This document shows positions 19,603 through 30,400 of a DNA stretch of 64,000 bases, in pieces. The position numbers and the translations under genes were made by a program. Origin of the DNA: Anaerotignum sp. MSJ-24 (GTDB lineage Bacteria; Bacillota; Clostridia; Lachnospirales; Anaerotignaceae); NCBI RefSeq assembly GCF_018918145.1, contig NZ_JAHLPX010000011.1, positions 107,126 through 171,125 of the forward strand, read 5' to 3'. Every line of letters starts with the position of its first letter. Positions within the stretch are counted from its first letter, which is position 1. The notes beneath the pieces were generated by a model. The model did no database searches and was not told where the DNA came from. It saw only the letters and a program-made list of their open reading frames with translations.

Positions 19603-21690
19603 GTGGCAGAGAGAGAGTATCCACTTGCCAGAACCAGAAATATTGGTATTATGGCACATATCGATGCTGGTAAAACTACTCTGACAGAACGTATCTTGTT
19701 CTACACAGGCCGTAACTACAAAATTGGTGATACCCATGAAGGTACAGCAACAATGGACTGGATGGATCAGGAGAAAGAAAGAGGTATCACAATTACTTCA
19801 GCTGCAACAACATGCCACTGGAAAGATCATAGAATCAACATCATCGACACACCGGGACACGTTGACTTCACTGTAGAAGTTGAGCGTTCACTCCGTGTTC
19901 TCGACGGTTCAGTATGTGTTCTTGATGCTAAGGGCGGCGTTGAGCCCCAGACAGAAACTGTTTGGAGACAGGCTGATAACTACAACGTACCTCGTATGAT
20001 CTTTGTCAACAAGATGGACATTATGGGTGCTAACTTCTTCGGCTCAATGAAGTCAATCGTTGACAGACTTGGTTGCAATCCCGTAGCTGTTACACTTCCT
20101 ATCGGTGCTGAAAATGATTTCGTAGGTATCATCGACCTTATGAAGATGAAAGCTTACATCTACGAAAACCAGACAGGTACAGATATTGACGAGGAAGAAA
20201 TTCCCGATGAATATAAAGACGTATCAGAAGAATACAGAGAAAAGATGATTGAAGCTATCTCTGAAACAGATGAAGAGCTTCTTGAAAAATATCTCGGCGG
20301 TGAAGAAATTACAGAAGAAGAGCTTAAGGCTGCACTTCGTAAGGCTTGTATCGCTTGTGAGCTTGTTCCCGTATTCTGCGGTTCAGCTTACAGAAACAAG
20401 GGTGTTCAGAAGATGCTCGACGGTGTTGTTGAATACATGCCCGCACCTACTGACATTCCTTCAATCAAGGGTGTTGACCCCGTAACAGGCGAAGAAACTG
20501 AAAGACATTCATCAGATACAGAGCCTTTCTCAGCACTTGCATTCAAGATCATGAATGACCCCTTCGTAGGAAAGCTTGCTTTCTTCAGAGTTTATTCAGG
20601 TACTCTTGATTCAGGTTCTTATGTATATAACTCAGTTAAGGCTAAGAAAGAGCGTATCGGACGTATCCTTCAGATGCACGCTAACCACAGAGAGGAAATC
20701 GAAAGAGTTTACTCAGGAGATATCGCTGCTGCTGTTGGTTTAAAATTCACTACAACAGGTGATACTCTTTGTGATGAAGATCACGAAGTTATCCTTGAAT
20801 CTATGGTATTCCCCGAACCCGTTATCTCAGTTGCTATCGAGCCTAAAACAAAGGCAGGCAGAGATAAGATGGGTATTGCGCTTGCTAAGCTTGCAGAGGA
20901 AGACCCTACATTCAAGACATATACAAACCCTGAAACAGGCGATACAATCATTTCAGGTATGGGCGAGCTTCATCTTGAAATTATCGTTGACCGTCTTCTC
21001 CGTGAATTCAAGGTAGAAGCTAACGTAGGTAAACCTCAGGTTGCTTACAGAGAAACTTTCCTTAAGGACGTAGACGTTGAAGGTAAGTTTGTTCGTCAGT
21101 CAGGCGGTCGTGGACAGTACGGTCATTGTAAGGTTAGATTCTATCCTATTGGTACTGATCCCGAACATTGCTATGAATTCGTAAACAGCGTAGTCGGCGG
21201 TGCTATTCCCAAGGAATACATCCCTGCTATTGATAAAGGTATCCAGGACGCTATGCAGAGCGGTATCCTCGGCGGTTACCCCGTAGTTGGTGTTAAGGCT
21301 GAAGTATATGATGGTTCATACCATGATGTCGACTCATCAGAAATGGCTTACCAGATTGCCGGTTCACTTGCATTCAAGGAAGCTATGAAGAAGGGTGACG
21401 CTGTACTTCTCGAGCCCGTTATGAAGGTTACTGTAACAGTTCCCGAAGAATACATGGGCGATGTTATCGGTGATATCAACTCAAGACGTGGACGTATTGA
21501 AGGTATGGAAGCAAGAAACGGCGTTCAGATCATTCATTCATTCGTTCCTCTTGCAGAGATGTTCGGATATTCAACAGACCTTCGTTCTAAGACACAGGGT
21601 CGTGGTAACTACGTAATGGAAGTTGACCATTATGAACAGTGCCCTAAGAGCGTTCAGGAAAAAGTTCTTGAAGGCAGAAAAGCAAACTAA
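19603..21690 (+). CDS. fusA: elongation factor G
   Basis: The 695-residue GTPase drives translocation on the ribosome. Nucleotide motifs are [16 protein letters not shown] near residue 15, [19 protein letters not shown] and NKMD. Domains II to V follow, with [10 protein letters not shown] and the C-terminal [20 protein letters not shown]. It starts at GTG with an AAGGAGG site. Length and order match the single housekeeping EF-G of the str operon. There is no sign of a tetracycline-protection paralogue. Confidence 0.98.
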   Translation: MAEREYPLARTRNIGIMAHIDAGKTTLTERILFYTGRNYKIGDTHEGTATMDWMDQEKERGITITSAATTCHWKDHRINIIDTPGHVDFTVEVERSLRVLDGSVCVLDAKGGVEPQTETVWRQADNYNVPRMIFVNKMDIMGANFFGSMKSIVDRLGCNPVAVTLPIGAENDFVGIIDLMKMKAYIYENQTGTDIDEEEIPDEYKDVSEEYREKMIEAISETDEELLEKYLGGEEITEEELKAALRKACIACELVPVFCGSAYRNKGVQKMLDGVVEYMPAPTDIPSIKGVDPVTGEETERHSSDTEPFSALAFKIMNDPFVGKLAFFRVYSGTLDSGSYVYNSVKAKKERIGRILQMHANHREEIERVYSGDIAAAVGLKFTTTGDTLCDEDHEVILESMVFPEPVISVAIEPKTKAGRDKMGIALAKLAEEDPTFKTYTNPETGDTIISGMGELHLEIIVDRLLREFKVEANVGKPQVAYRETFLKDVDVEGKFVRQSGGRGQYGHCKVRFYPIGTDPEHCYEFVNSVVGGAIPKEYIPAIDKGIQDAMQSGILGGYPVVGVKAEVYDGSYHDVDSSEMAYQIAGSLAFKEAMKKGDAVLLEPVMKVTVTVPEEYMGDVIGDINSRRGRIEGMEARNGVQIIHSFVPLAEMFGYSTDLRSKTQGRGNYVMEVDHYEQCPKSVQEKVLEGRKAN

Positions 21691-21714
21691 TTGTAAGTAG
21701 ATTACAAATTGTTA

Positions 21715-21743
21715 TTGCAAATACAAGAGTTTTTTAATATAAT
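21715..21743 (+). promoter_or_regulatory. internal promoter in front of tuf
   Basis: TTGCAA and a perfect TATAAT are separated by 17 bases in the 118-base fusA-tuf gap. A small hairpin TTGGCAAT/ATTGCTAA follows. It would add extra tuf expression. Confidence 0.65.
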
Positions 21744-21808
21744 ATTTCTTAGATTGGCAATATTGCTAATAACTCTTCGACAAACAAATATAAGGAGGAA
21801 ATTTTTAA

Positions 21809-23002
21809 ATGGCAAAGCAGAAATTTGAAAGAACCAAACCCCATATGAATATTGGTACTATTGGTCACGTTGACCATGGTAAGACAACTTTAACAGCTGC
21901 TATCACAAGCGTACTTCATGCTAGATATGGCTTAGGCGAGGACGTTGCATTCGATAACATCGACAAGGCTCCCGAAGAAAGAGAAAGAGGTATCACAATT
22001 TCAACAGCTCACGTTGAGTATGAAACACCCAACAGACATTACGCTCACGTTGACTGCCCTGGCCATGCTGACTATGTAAAGAACATGATCACAGGTGCTG
22101 CTCAGATGGACGGTGCTATCCTCGTTGTTGCTGCAACAGATGGTCCTATGGCTCAGACAAGAGAGCATATCCTTCTTGCTCGTCAGGTTGGTGTTCCTTA
22201 CATCGTTGTATACATGAACAAATGTGATATGGTTGACGACGAAGAACTTCTTGACCTTGTTGAAATGGAAATCAGAGAGCTTCTTAACGAGTATGAATTC
22301 CCCGGAGATGATATTCCCATCATCAGAGGTTCAGCTTACCAGGCTCTTCAGGATCCTAACGGCAAATGGGGAGATACAATCATCGACCTCTTCAACGCTA
22401 TTGAAGAATATATCCCTGTACCTGAACGTGACGTTGATAAACCTTTCCTTATGCCTGTTGAGGACGTATTCTCAATCACAGGCCGTGGTACAGTTGCTAC
22501 AGGTAGAGTTGAAAGCGGCGTTGTTAAAGTATCTGACGAAGTTGAAATCGTTGGTCTTTCAGACGAAATCCGTAAGGTTGTTGTAACAGGTGTTGAAATG
22601 TTCAGAAAGCTTCTTGATCAGGCTCAGGCTGGTGACAACATCGGTTGCCTTCTTCGTGGTATCCAGAGAAACGAAATCGAAAGAGGACAGGTTCTCGCTA
22701 AACCCGGTTCAATCACACCTCATACAAAATTCACAGCTCAGGTTTACGTATTAAGCAAAGATGAAGGTGGCCGTCATACACCTTTCTTCAACAACTACAG
22801 ACCTCAGTTCTACTTCAGAACAACAGACGTTACAGGTGTTATCACACTTCCTGAAGGAACAGAAATGTGCATGCCTGGTGACAACGTTGAAATGACAGTT
22901 GAACTTATCACACATGTAGCTATGTCAAAGGGTCTTCGTTTCGCTATCCGTGAAGGCGGACGTACAGTAGGCGCTGGTTCAGTTGTTGAAATTCTTGAGT
23001 AA
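21809..23002 (+). CDS. tuf: elongation factor Tu
   Basis: The 397-residue GTPase delivers aminoacyl-tRNA to the ribosome. The G motifs [10 protein letters not shown] (residues 19-28), the switch I segment [20 protein letters not shown] and NKCD are all present, and so are domains II and III ending in [14 protein letters not shown]. It has a TAAGGAGGAAA site. A strong terminator follows, so in this genome tuf does not read into the S10 operon, which starts 12 kb later. Confidence 0.99.
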   Translation: MAKQKFERTKPHMNIGTIGHVDHGKTTLTAAITSVLHARYGLGEDVAFDNIDKAPEERERGITISTAHVEYETPNRHYAHVDCPGHADYVKNMITGAAQMDGAILVVAATDGPMAQTREHILLARQVGVPYIVVYMNKCDMVDDEELLDLVEMEIRELLNEYEFPGDDIPIIRGSAYQALQDPNGKWGDTIIDLFNAIEEYIPVPERDVDKPFLMPVEDVFSITGRGTVATGRVESGVVKVSDEVEIVGLSDEIRKVVVTGVEMFRKLLDQAQAGDNIGCLLRGIQRNEIERGQVLAKPGSITPHTKFTAQVYVLSKDEGGRHTPFFNNYRPQFYFRTTDVTGVITLPEGTEMCMPGDNVEMTVELITHVAMSKGLRFAIREGGRTVGAGSVVEILE

Positions 23003-23034
23003 TTTTAACTTTTGAATATAATATAGTTTATTCT

Positions 23035-23062
23035 AAGGCAGTCCTTGCGGACTGCCTTTTTT
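23035..23062 (+). terminator. tuf terminator
   Basis: AAGGCAGTCC and GGACTGCCTT form a perfect 10 bp stem with a four-base loop, followed by TTTTTT. Confidence 0.92.
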
Positions 23063-23109
23063 GTGCTATAATTATATAAAAATAAGGATTTTAACCGGAG
23101 GTAGGCGCT

Positions 23110-23511
23110 ATGTATAAACCGAAGCTCGATAAGGATATACGATGTCCGCTGGAATATGCAATGAATGTTTTCGGCGGAAAGTGGAAAACAAGAATTATCT
23201 GCGTGGTAAGCAGAAATGAAAATATACGTTACGGCGAAATAAAAAAACAAATGACCAATATAACTGATACGGTTCTTGCGGCAACGCTGAAGGAACTTGT
23301 AAATGACGGCATTGTTGATAGAATCCAGTATAATGAAATGCCACCGAGAGTTGAATATAATCTGACAAAGAACGGCAGAAGTATATTACCGATATTGTAC
23401 AAAATATGTGAATGGTCGGATTATGTATACCATGATGAGCTGGATTATGACTCGATGTGCTGTAAATGTGATTACAAAAGGGACAGTGATATGGCGTTAG
23501 CAGAGAAATAA
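23110..23511 (+). CDS. HxlR-family transcriptional regulator
   Basis: The 133-residue winged-helix protein shows the HxlR signature CPLEYAMNVFGGKWKTRIICVV, whose N-terminal Cys is conserved in redox or aldehyde-sensing members. Next come RYGEIKKQMTNITDTVLAATLKELVNDGIV, which is the recognition helix and wing, and PPRVEYNLTKNGRSILPIL. ATG follows a GGAGG site. The next plus-strand gene is a flavin-binding protein 200 bases on, a frequent neighbour of HxlR regulators, so it may be the target. A Cys-rich tail (CCKCDYK) is unusual for the family. Confidence 0.88.
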   Translation: MYKPKLDKDIRCPLEYAMNVFGGKWKTRIICVVSRNENIRYGEIKKQMTNITDTVLAATLKELVNDGIVDRIQYNEMPPRVEYNLTKNGRSILPILYKICEWSDYVYHDELDYDSMCCKCDYKRDSDMALAEK

Positions 23512-23542
23512 TTAAAAGGAAAGATAATTAATAAAAAACGAT

Positions 23543-23580
23543 TAACGAAAGATTAAATAACGAAAGATTAAATAACGAAA
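23543..23580 (+). repeat. short tandem repeat, 15-base unit
   Basis: The unit TAACGAAAGATTAAA occurs twice in perfect tandem (23543-23557, 23558-23572), followed by a half unit TAACGAAA, in the gap between the HxlR gene and the flavin-binding protein. It is too short for an array of any known system and could be an operator or replication slippage. Confidence 0.7.
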
Positions 23581-23715
23581 ACCAACTAATAAAAATATTA
23601 GTACCTAATAGATTTCTTAATATATTGAAAATATTTATTATATTTATTATTATTAGTTACGTAAGGAAGCAATAGATAAAAATGATAAAACAATAATATT
23701 AAGGAGGAATAAATT

Positions 23716-24114
23716 ATGAAAGAACTTGATGCAAAGGTAGTAGAACTTTTAAACAATGAGCCTTTATGGTGGGTCGGCACAAGCGGCGCAGATGTAAATG
23801 TTGTTCCTGTAGGCTTCAAGGCAGTTACAGAGGACGGAAAGCTTGCAGTTGGTGCAGTATTCCTTGACCATACACTTAAAAACGTAGCTGCAAACGGCAA
23901 TGTTACAATCGCAACAGGCGGCTCAAAGGGAATGACAGCATTCCAGGTTAAAGGTAAAGGCGAGTACATAACAGAAGGCCCTATCGTTGACAAATTCAAG
24001 GCTATGGCTGATGAAATGTTCAAGGGACAGGTAACGGCTAAGGGCGCACTTATCGTGACACCCGAAAAGGTTATTGTTGCAACACCCGGCCCTAAGAATA
24101 ACGCAGAACTCTAA
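23716..24114 (+). CDS. pyridoxamine 5'-phosphate oxidase-like flavin-binding protein
   Basis: The 132-residue protein resembles small FMN- or F420-binding split-barrel proteins of the PNPOx superfamily. It has an N-terminal helix, LWWVGTSGADVNVVPVGFKAVTEDGKLAVGAVF as the first barrel strands, and KNVAANGNVTIATGGSKGMTAFQVKGKGEYITEG as the flavin-contacting part. No catalytic residue can be named, and substrates for this family are mostly unknown. It has an AAGGAGG site. Its HxlR neighbour and a bidirectional terminator bound it. Confidence 0.78.
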   Translation: MKELDAKVVELLNNEPLWWVGTSGADVNVVPVGFKAVTEDGKLAVGAVFLDHTLKNVAANGNVTIATGGSKGMTAFQVKGKGEYITEGPIVDKFKAMADEMFKGQVTAKGALIVTPEKVIVATPGPKNNAEL

Positions 24115-24157
24115 GATATAAGCCGAAATTTGCAAATTTGATTTGTTTAAAAAATTT

Positions 24158-24186
24158 AACCCTATGGGAGAAATCTCATAGGGTTT
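24158..24186. terminator. bidirectional terminator between the flavin-binding protein and the kinase
   Basis: AACCCTATGGGA and TCTCATAGGGTT pair over a short loop, with T runs on both strands. It separates two convergent genes. Confidence 0.85.
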
Positions 24187-24190
24187 TGTT

Positions 24191-25504
24191 TTATTCATTC
24201 CAAATTATAAGTCTTACAATAAATTGATTGTTTTCAACCGAATATGTAAAGTCGGCATTATTTGCATTGGCAAAGGCAATTATCGAACGTATGCCTATAC
24301 CATGCTCTCCGTCTGAATTTTTGGTTGGAACGGGAAGACCGTCATCTCCGATTTCTACATTTCCGTTGAATGTGTTTTTAATGATTACCGTAATGCAGGT
24401 GCTGTTATAGCTTGATATTAATTCAAGCTTTTTCTCGTTTTCAGCCATACCGGCATGTATTGCATTATCTAAAGCGTTTGATATTGCAACGGCAAGCTGG
24501 GTTGCATCGACCGGAAGCTTATCCGGCAATGAAATATGCACATTGACAGAAAAGCCTTCCTCCTTGGCACGCTCAACATATGCCGAGATAGCCGCATTAA
24601 GCACAGGATTTACACAATAGGTGGTTATCACTGTTTCATCAAGCTCTGTATTTAATTCACTGAGAATTGTTTTTATTTCTTCATAATTTTCATTTGCCAA
24701 AAGCGTATTCATAAGCTGTATTCTGTGACGCATATCGTGTCTGAGAATTCTTATTCTGTTCTGGCTGTCCTGAATATTGGCAATATTTTGGTTCATTGAA
24801 GAAACCTGAACCTTGAGAAGGTGTGTGTTATGCTGCAATTCATTACGCTCCTCATACTCATTTATTCTGTCTGTCAGCGTTTTGAATGAAAGAATTGATG
24901 CTATCATACAGAGTATTCTTCCGACAACAAGCTCCAATGTAGACCAATCGGAAAAAAGCGTGTATGCAAAGGACGATGCATAAATGAAAAATGGCAGCAA
25001 CCATGAATGTGACCAGTTGTAGCTTTCAGATGACCGGAGCATAGTTCTGATCATCGGACAGAAATTCTTATACAGCGGATAGGCTATTATCAAAAATTCA
25101 ATAACGAGAGCTACTGCAAATATAAAGCATTGAATTGCCATGGCGGAAGTCGGAAACAAACGGTCAACGACAACCGCAGGTATGCTGAACATACATTGTA
25201 TAATACTTGCCGCTACCCAACCGATAAATAATTGCTGTGAGCCGTTGTGAATACAAAAGACATTGATTAGGAACAATGCCATATTTCCGACCATCAATAT
25301 GAGCTTAAACTCCGTAAGCGTCATATTCAGATGAGGATATATTATCATGCAGGCGATTATTTCAATGAGTATGTATAGTGCATAAAAGCCGTAAAGCTTT
25401 ACTCTCAGCCTATGGTCGGTACGGTTATAAAAAGGAACGAGCCTTATAACAACGCCGGGAACATGAACAAGTATAACCGCAACTATATAAAGGAAGAAAC
25501 TCAT
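24191..25504 (-). CDS. membrane sensor histidine kinase, GHKL type (AgrC/LytS-like)
   Basis: The 437-residue protein has about six membrane-spanning segments in residues 1-210 with no large extracellular domain, as in peptide-sensing AgrC-like kinases. A coiled-coil dimer helix follows with ILRHDMRH, where His256 is the phospho-acceptor. The ATP-binding domain has ISNALDNAIHAG for the N box and GEHGIGIRSI for the G box. It overlaps the response-regulator gene by 4 bases (ATGA), so the pair is translationally coupled. No peptide precursor or AgrB-like protease gene is visible nearby, so the stimulus is unknown. Confidence 0.9.
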   Translation of the reverse strand: MSFFLYIVAVILVHVPGVVIRLVPFYNRTDHRLRVKLYGFYALYILIEIIACMIIYPHLNMTLTEFKLILMVGNMALFLINVFCIHNGSQQLFIGWVAASIIQCMFSIPAVVVDRLFPTSAMAIQCFIFAVALVIEFLIIAYPLYKNFCPMIRTMLRSSESYNWSHSWLLPFFIYASSFAYTLFSDWSTLELVVGRILCMIASILSFKTLTDRINEYEERNELQHNTHLLKVQVSSMNQNIANIQDSQNRIRILRHDMRHRIQLMNTLLANENYEEIKTILSELNTELDETVITTYCVNPVLNAAISAYVERAKEEGFSVNVHISLPDKLPVDATQLAVAISNALDNAIHAGMAENEKKLELISSYNSTCITVIIKNTFNGNVEIGDDGLPVPTKNSDGEHGIGIRSIIAFANANNADFTYSVENNQFIVRLIIWNE

Positions 25505-26238
25505 TTTGAAGATGCTCCTTTCCAGATACAGTAATCTGTAAAGCTGTTAAGTGCGGCTGTTTTTCTTCTTCGGGCAACCGGCAGAACCTCATCGTTTTTG
25601 AGTATTACGGTGTCGTCCTTAAATTTCTTTACATAGTCAAGATTTATATAGAGATTTCTGTATATTTCTATAAAACGCTCATCATTTTTTAGCTTATTAG
25701 CATATTCCGTGAACTTTCCCGGAACAGGAACCGGCCCATGATTATTGATATGCAAGAAAGTTTCCCCAATTTCACTTTCAATATATATTATGTTCTTGAA
25801 TAATATATTTGCGGAAAAGTTACCGTTTTTTATTTCAAGTGCCTTATCGTCCAAAGCAAGACGGGTCATACAGAAATCAAGAGCTTCTTTAAAGACAGTC
25901 TCGTTTTTGGAAACAGGCTTCAATATATAATAAACCGCCTGTACGGAAAAGCTTTCGGCATAATGCTCATTGCTTGTTGTCAGAAATATGATACATGCGG
26001 ATTTGTCTTCTTTAAAAATCTCCTTTGCCGTCTGTATTCCGGTAATGCCGTTCATATAAATATCGATAAATACTATTTCATATTTATTAGGCTTGAAGCT
26101 GTCAAGAAAATCTTCTCCGGAACTATACAAATCAATATCCGGTTTAATTGATGAGTGATAATTTGTGAAATAATTTCTGATATATTTTTCTGTCAGCATA
26201 ATGTCTTCTCTTAGATCGTCAATTATAGCTATATTCAA
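25501..26238 (-). CDS. LytTR-family response regulator
   Basis: The 245-residue regulator has a receiver domain (residues 1-120) with the acidic pair Asp7-Asp8, phospho-acceptor Asp59 in IVFIDIYMNG, a Thr in FLTTS and Lys in YILKP. A LytTR DNA-binding domain runs from about 140 to 240, with NLYINLDYVKKFKDDTVILKNDEVLPVARR. It is complete and is the evident partner of the downstream kinase. Translation starts at TTG, 7 bases after GGAGG. It lies divergent to a second LytTR gene. Confidence 0.92.
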   Translation of the reverse strand: MNIAIIDDLREDIMLTEKYIRNYFTNYHSSIKPDIDLYSSGEDFLDSFKPNKYEIVFIDIYMNGITGIQTAKEIFKEDKSACIIFLTTSNEHYAESFSVQAVYYILKPVSKNETVFKEALDFCMTRLALDDKALEIKNGNFSANILFKNIIYIESEIGETFLHINNHGPVPVPGKFTEYANKLKNDERFIEIYRNLYINLDYVKKFKDDTVILKNDEVLPVARRRKTAALNSFTDYCIWKGASSK

Positions 26239-26282
26239 AGTAATTCCTCCAATAACTACAAAAATATCACTATTTATATATT

Positions 26283-26310
26283 AGTATAATTGATTTACTG
26301 ACTTTTTCAA
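26283..26310 (-). promoter_or_regulatory. promoter of the LytTR regulator/kinase operon
   Basis: On the minus strand TTGAAA and TATACT are separated by 16 bases, about 45 bases before the TTG start. Confidence 0.6.
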
Positions 26311-26325
26311 GAAAAAATCGAACAG

Positions 26326-26359
26326 ATGACCACTTACGTCAAAAAATGACCGCTTACAT
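26326..26359. promoter_or_regulatory. direct repeat, candidate LytTR operator
   Basis: ATGACCACTTACGT (26326-26339) and ATGACCGCTTACAT (26346-26359) are near-identical 14-base repeats with starts 20 bases apart, two helical turns. LytTR regulators bind pairs of direct repeats spaced about two turns. The pair lies between the two divergent promoters, 8 bases upstream of the plus-strand -35 box and 15 upstream of the minus-strand one. Confidence 0.65.
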
Positions 26360-26367
26360 TGAAATTA

Positions 26368-26396
26368 TTGAAGATAAATTTTGCTTATTGTAAAAT
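26368..26396 (+). promoter_or_regulatory. promoter of the second LytTR gene
   Basis: TTGAAG and TAAAAT are separated by 17 bases, immediately downstream of the direct repeat, the usual arrangement for LytTR activation. Confidence 0.6.
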
Positions 26397-26460
26397 ATAG
26401 GGTACATTAATATATAACTTGTACATTTTGGGGAATGATTTTTGGGGGAGGTGAAGCACA

Positions 26461-27186
26461 TTGTACAATATAATAATCTGTGACAAGGACAAGGAAATGT
26501 CTGCCAGATTATGTGCACTTATTAAAGCCTTTGTTAAGAGCAAAAAAAGGCAATGTGTTATTGATATTGCCGACTCATATAAGAGCTTGTACAGAAAGCT
26601 GTTTGTTAAAAAGTATGGCTTAATATTCATTAAGACAGAAATTGACGAACAAAGCGGAATAGCCTTTATAAAAAGACTGCGTGCGGATAAATATGACACA
26701 GATGTTGTTTTTCTTGCCGACAGTTCCGAAAACTGGCAGTCGGGATATGAATGCTCGGCACTTTCGTATATTGTAAAGCCATACAGTAAAGGCGAAATAG
26801 AACGCACATTATCTGTATTTATATCCAAGAACGATGATATGAAGCATGGAATTGTGATAAAAAACAATGAGGGTAAAAGGTATAACATATCATATTCGGA
26901 TATAAAGTATATAGACATTATAAACAAGGATATGACATTGCATCTTTCCGACAACAATGTGTTTAATTGCCGTGGAAATTTGTCTAAGCTCGAAAAACAG
27001 CTTGATTCAAGATTTTTGAGATGCCACAGCAGCTATATCGTAAACATGGACTGCATAGTAAGCTTTAAAAGATATGAATTTGAGCTTGACAACGGTATAA
27101 AGGTCAGAATCAGTAAAAATAATTACAGACCTTATACAGATAAGTACATAGAATACATAACTGATAAGGATACTACAAATGCTTAG
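26461..27186 (+). CDS. LytTR-family regulator with a degenerate (pseudo-)receiver
   Basis: The 241-residue protein has the same layout as its divergent neighbour: a receiver fold in residues 1-120 and a LytTR domain in about 135-235 (NCRGNLSKLEKQLDSRFLRCHSSYIVNMDCIV). The receiver keeps Asp8 and the conserved Lys in YIVKP. The phospho-acceptor position in LIFIKTEIDEQSG is Lys58 instead of Asp, and the switch Thr/Ser is Ala. It probably cannot be phosphorylated and may act constitutively or through binding. Start is TTG after GGGGGAGGTG. No kinase gene lies on this side. Downstream is the giant secreted protein, its likely target. Confidence 0.88.
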   Translation: MYNIIICDKDKEMSARLCALIKAFVKSKKRQCVIDIADSYKSLYRKLFVKKYGLIFIKTEIDEQSGIAFIKRLRADKYDTDVVFLADSSENWQSGYECSALSYIVKPYSKGEIERTLSVFISKNDDMKHGIVIKNNEGKRYNISYSDIKYIDIINKDMTLHLSDNNVFNCRGNLSKLEKQLDSRFLRCHSSYIVNMDCIVSFKRYEFELDNGIKVRISKNNYRPYTDKYIEYITDKDTTNA

Positions 27187-27233
27187 AAACAACAGGTGCT
27201 TTGATGATGACAGGAGAAGGCTGATTGTAGTTC

Positions 27234-27306
27234 CTACTTACGCCGATTAACTTCCGATTAGGCAGAATACATTTATTTTACTGATATAAAATGATAATAT
27301 TATAGT
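27234..27306 (+). promoter_or_regulatory. possible LytTR half-site and weak promoter before the giant gene
   Basis: CTACTTACG at 27234-27242 repeats the core of the divergent-promoter operator. About 35 bases on, TTTACT (27277-27282) and TATAGT (27301-27306) are 18 bases apart. The second half-site is not evident; instead CCGATTA occurs twice, 11 bases apart. I offer this only as a candidate link between the regulators and the surface genes. Confidence 0.3.
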
Positions 27307-27474
27307 GCATATTTGGCAAATCATAAAGCATATGAATTTAGACTTTTGTTTAAATATAAGACGCTTTGGAGTAAGCTGATTTACAGATAGTTAGCAAACA
27401 GAAATAAGGTAAAGGTGGGATGATACTAAAAAATAACTGTAATTTAGAAAATATATTGTGAAAGGGGAATTAAG

Positions 27475-30400
27475 ATGAGTAGAAAAAGAGTTCTCAGTAT
27501 CATAATGTCAGTGATTATGGTTCTGGCAATGGTACCGAGCGTTGCTTTTGCGGCTGATGCTAATTACAAAATCCGTGCATATAGTACAACTGCTACAGGT
27601 ATATCGGATTACGAAGAGCTTGACGTTACATTTCCTGACGGAAAAACAAAGCCGGACGAAGAAGCAATTTATAATGAATTAAAGGATAAGGGTCTTATTG
27701 ACTCAGATGTTGCAGAGGATGAGCTTGTACTCAAGTACTTCAACGGTGACGACGGCAACGTTAAAAAGATGCTTAAAGGAAGAGGAACAGAGTATAAGTT
27801 CACTAAAGCTAAACTCAGACTTGGCTACATTGCTATGACTTATGAAGAAGTTGAGGATGAAGAGGTAACAGCTACATTCGACCTTAACGGCGGTACAGTT
27901 ACCGATCTTGAAACGGGTAATACATTTGATGAATGGATTCCCACAACCGTAACTAAGGGCGAAAGAGTTTGGCTTCCTACAGCTGAACAGATGAAACGTA
28001 CCGATGGAATGGTTTTTGACTATTGGGAAACAGACAAAGGTGTTGTGGTTGATACCGGTTGGTACAATAATTTAGAAGAAGATACTACATTCACAGCAAT
28101 ATGGAAAGTCGGCGGCCCTATAACAGTAACATTCGATCTTAACGGTGGTTCTGTTTGGACTAATGATGAAACAGGTGCTTTAACTGAGTATACTACATGG
28201 CCCAACAAAACGGCTACACCCGGAGAAAAGACTGTTTGGATTCCTGAAGATAGCTATATGCAGTATGTGGACCATACTTTCTTAGGATGGTATATCGACG
28301 GAACAGACACAAAGGTTGACGGTGGAAAACAGGCATTTACAGAGGACACAAACCTTGTTGCAAGATGGGAAAAGGATTCCTATAAAGTAACAATTAAGCC
28401 CGGCGTATATAATACAGATGGTACATTCACAACTATAGGTGCAGACTTTGAGGAGTATGTAGAAAAAGGCGGTTCAGTACCCGAAGCTCCCGAAATCGAA
28501 GGCTATGAATTTGATAAATGGTACGAAGATTATTCTGCAGGCGGTTTAACTGAAATCGCTGACATCAATAGTATCGTTGTTAACAGCGAGCTTGAGCTTT
28601 ATGCAGGCTACAAAAAGACTAATTATGTGGCAACATTCGACTTTGACGGTGGAAAATGGGGCAACAAAGACGGTAAAGATCCTGAAGATATTGTAGCAGG
28701 TTATCAAATTGATACTCCTTCCGGTAGCAATATGAAAAAAGAAGGCTATAAATTTGACGGTTGGGATATTTACACTTCAGGCGGCGACCTTTTTACCACA
28801 CTTCCGGCAACATCTTCAGGCTTACTTGTTAACGCCCATGGTGAAGCAGTTATAGATGATGATACAAGAATAGAAATAACAAGCAATCTTAAGTTCGTTG
28901 CAAAATGGGCTGAAGTACACACAGTCACATTTGATGCAAATAACGGTAATGAATTAAAAACCAAAGAAGTTAAAGATGGCGAAACAGTAGGAAAACCGCT
29001 CGATCCGGATAAGGGACATCGTAATTTCATAGGTTGGTATGTTGTAGACGAACAGGGCAATGTTGCAGATGAAGCATTTGATTTTGGTACACCTATAACA
29101 GAGGATATCACTCTCAAGGCATGCTACACTATTTCTGTTGAATACAATATCTACGTTGATACATTTGAAGGCAGCAAAATAACAGCTAAGGATGTAGTAG
29201 AAATTCCTGAGGGAGAAGATATTGAAGATTACCTTAATACTATATTCGACGGAACTGTTACTGCAACAGAATTCGACAAGGTTTACAAATGGTATTCAAG
29301 ACCCGTTTGGGTTGCAAACTATACAGAAGACTTTGCTACAAGAATAGCTGCTTTTGAAAACGGAGCACCTACAGTTGATTTCAACGATATCGATTCTGTT
29401 GAATATTCAAACGGCACATATAGATTATTTGCTATGAAGGTAACAGATGCAAATGCGGTAACTCTTACATTTGAAAACGTGCTTCACGGCGATAAGCTTG
29501 AGCCTATGAAAATCACAAAGGACACACCTTTCGGTGATGTTGCAGTTGAAAACGTAGCAGAAGGCTATCAGCTTGAAGGCTGGTACGACGGAACAACAAA
29601 GGTATCTGCTGATACTACATTTGATAAGGACACTACTCTTAAAGCAAAATGGAATGTTCTTGTAACATTAAATCTCTTTAAGAACGGCGACTTTACAACA
29701 CCGGAAGTTATTGATGAGTGGGTAACTCTTAAGATTTCTACCGGCGAAGGCAAGTTAGCAACAAAAGCACCTACATACGGTTGGTATACACTGGCTGATT
29801 GGGAACAGGTTGCAGCCGGCGAAGATATGACATTCGACGACATTGCAGGTAAAGAAGTTAGCGATGTGGTAACAGCACCTGCAACATACTACGGTATGCA
29901 GACAGAAATGCTTAAAGCTAAATTCTCAGCTGGTGTTGGCGTTAAGGCTGAAAATATGCCTGCCGATACATTATATGCTTCAGGCAGCAAGCTTGGCGAA
30001 TTAAGCGTTCCAACAAGAGATAAATATCAGTTCGTTTGCTGGACAGTAAATGGCGAGGATATCGATCTTGATACATTCACTATTACTGAGGACACAGAAT
30101 TTGTTGCTAAATGGGAAGCAAGAGACATAGTAATCAACTATAAACTTGTAAACGCAAATGACCTCAGCAAAGAAGTAATTGCAGAAATCGAAAGACAGAT
30201 AATTAAATATGGCGAAACTACAGTTGCACCTACAGTAACAATCAACGGCGAGGAATACAGAGTTGACGGTTGGTACAATGATGAAGAGTGCACAGATAAG
30301 GTTGATTTTGCAAAACAGACATTCACAGCTGATGAAACAACACTTTACGGCAAGGTTCTTACAAAAGTAACATTAAACGTATACACAGATTTAGCAATCA

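Noticed and set aside
23543..23580. Possible CRISPR array
   Set aside because: Units are 15 bases, perfectly tandem and without spacers, and no cas gene is present.
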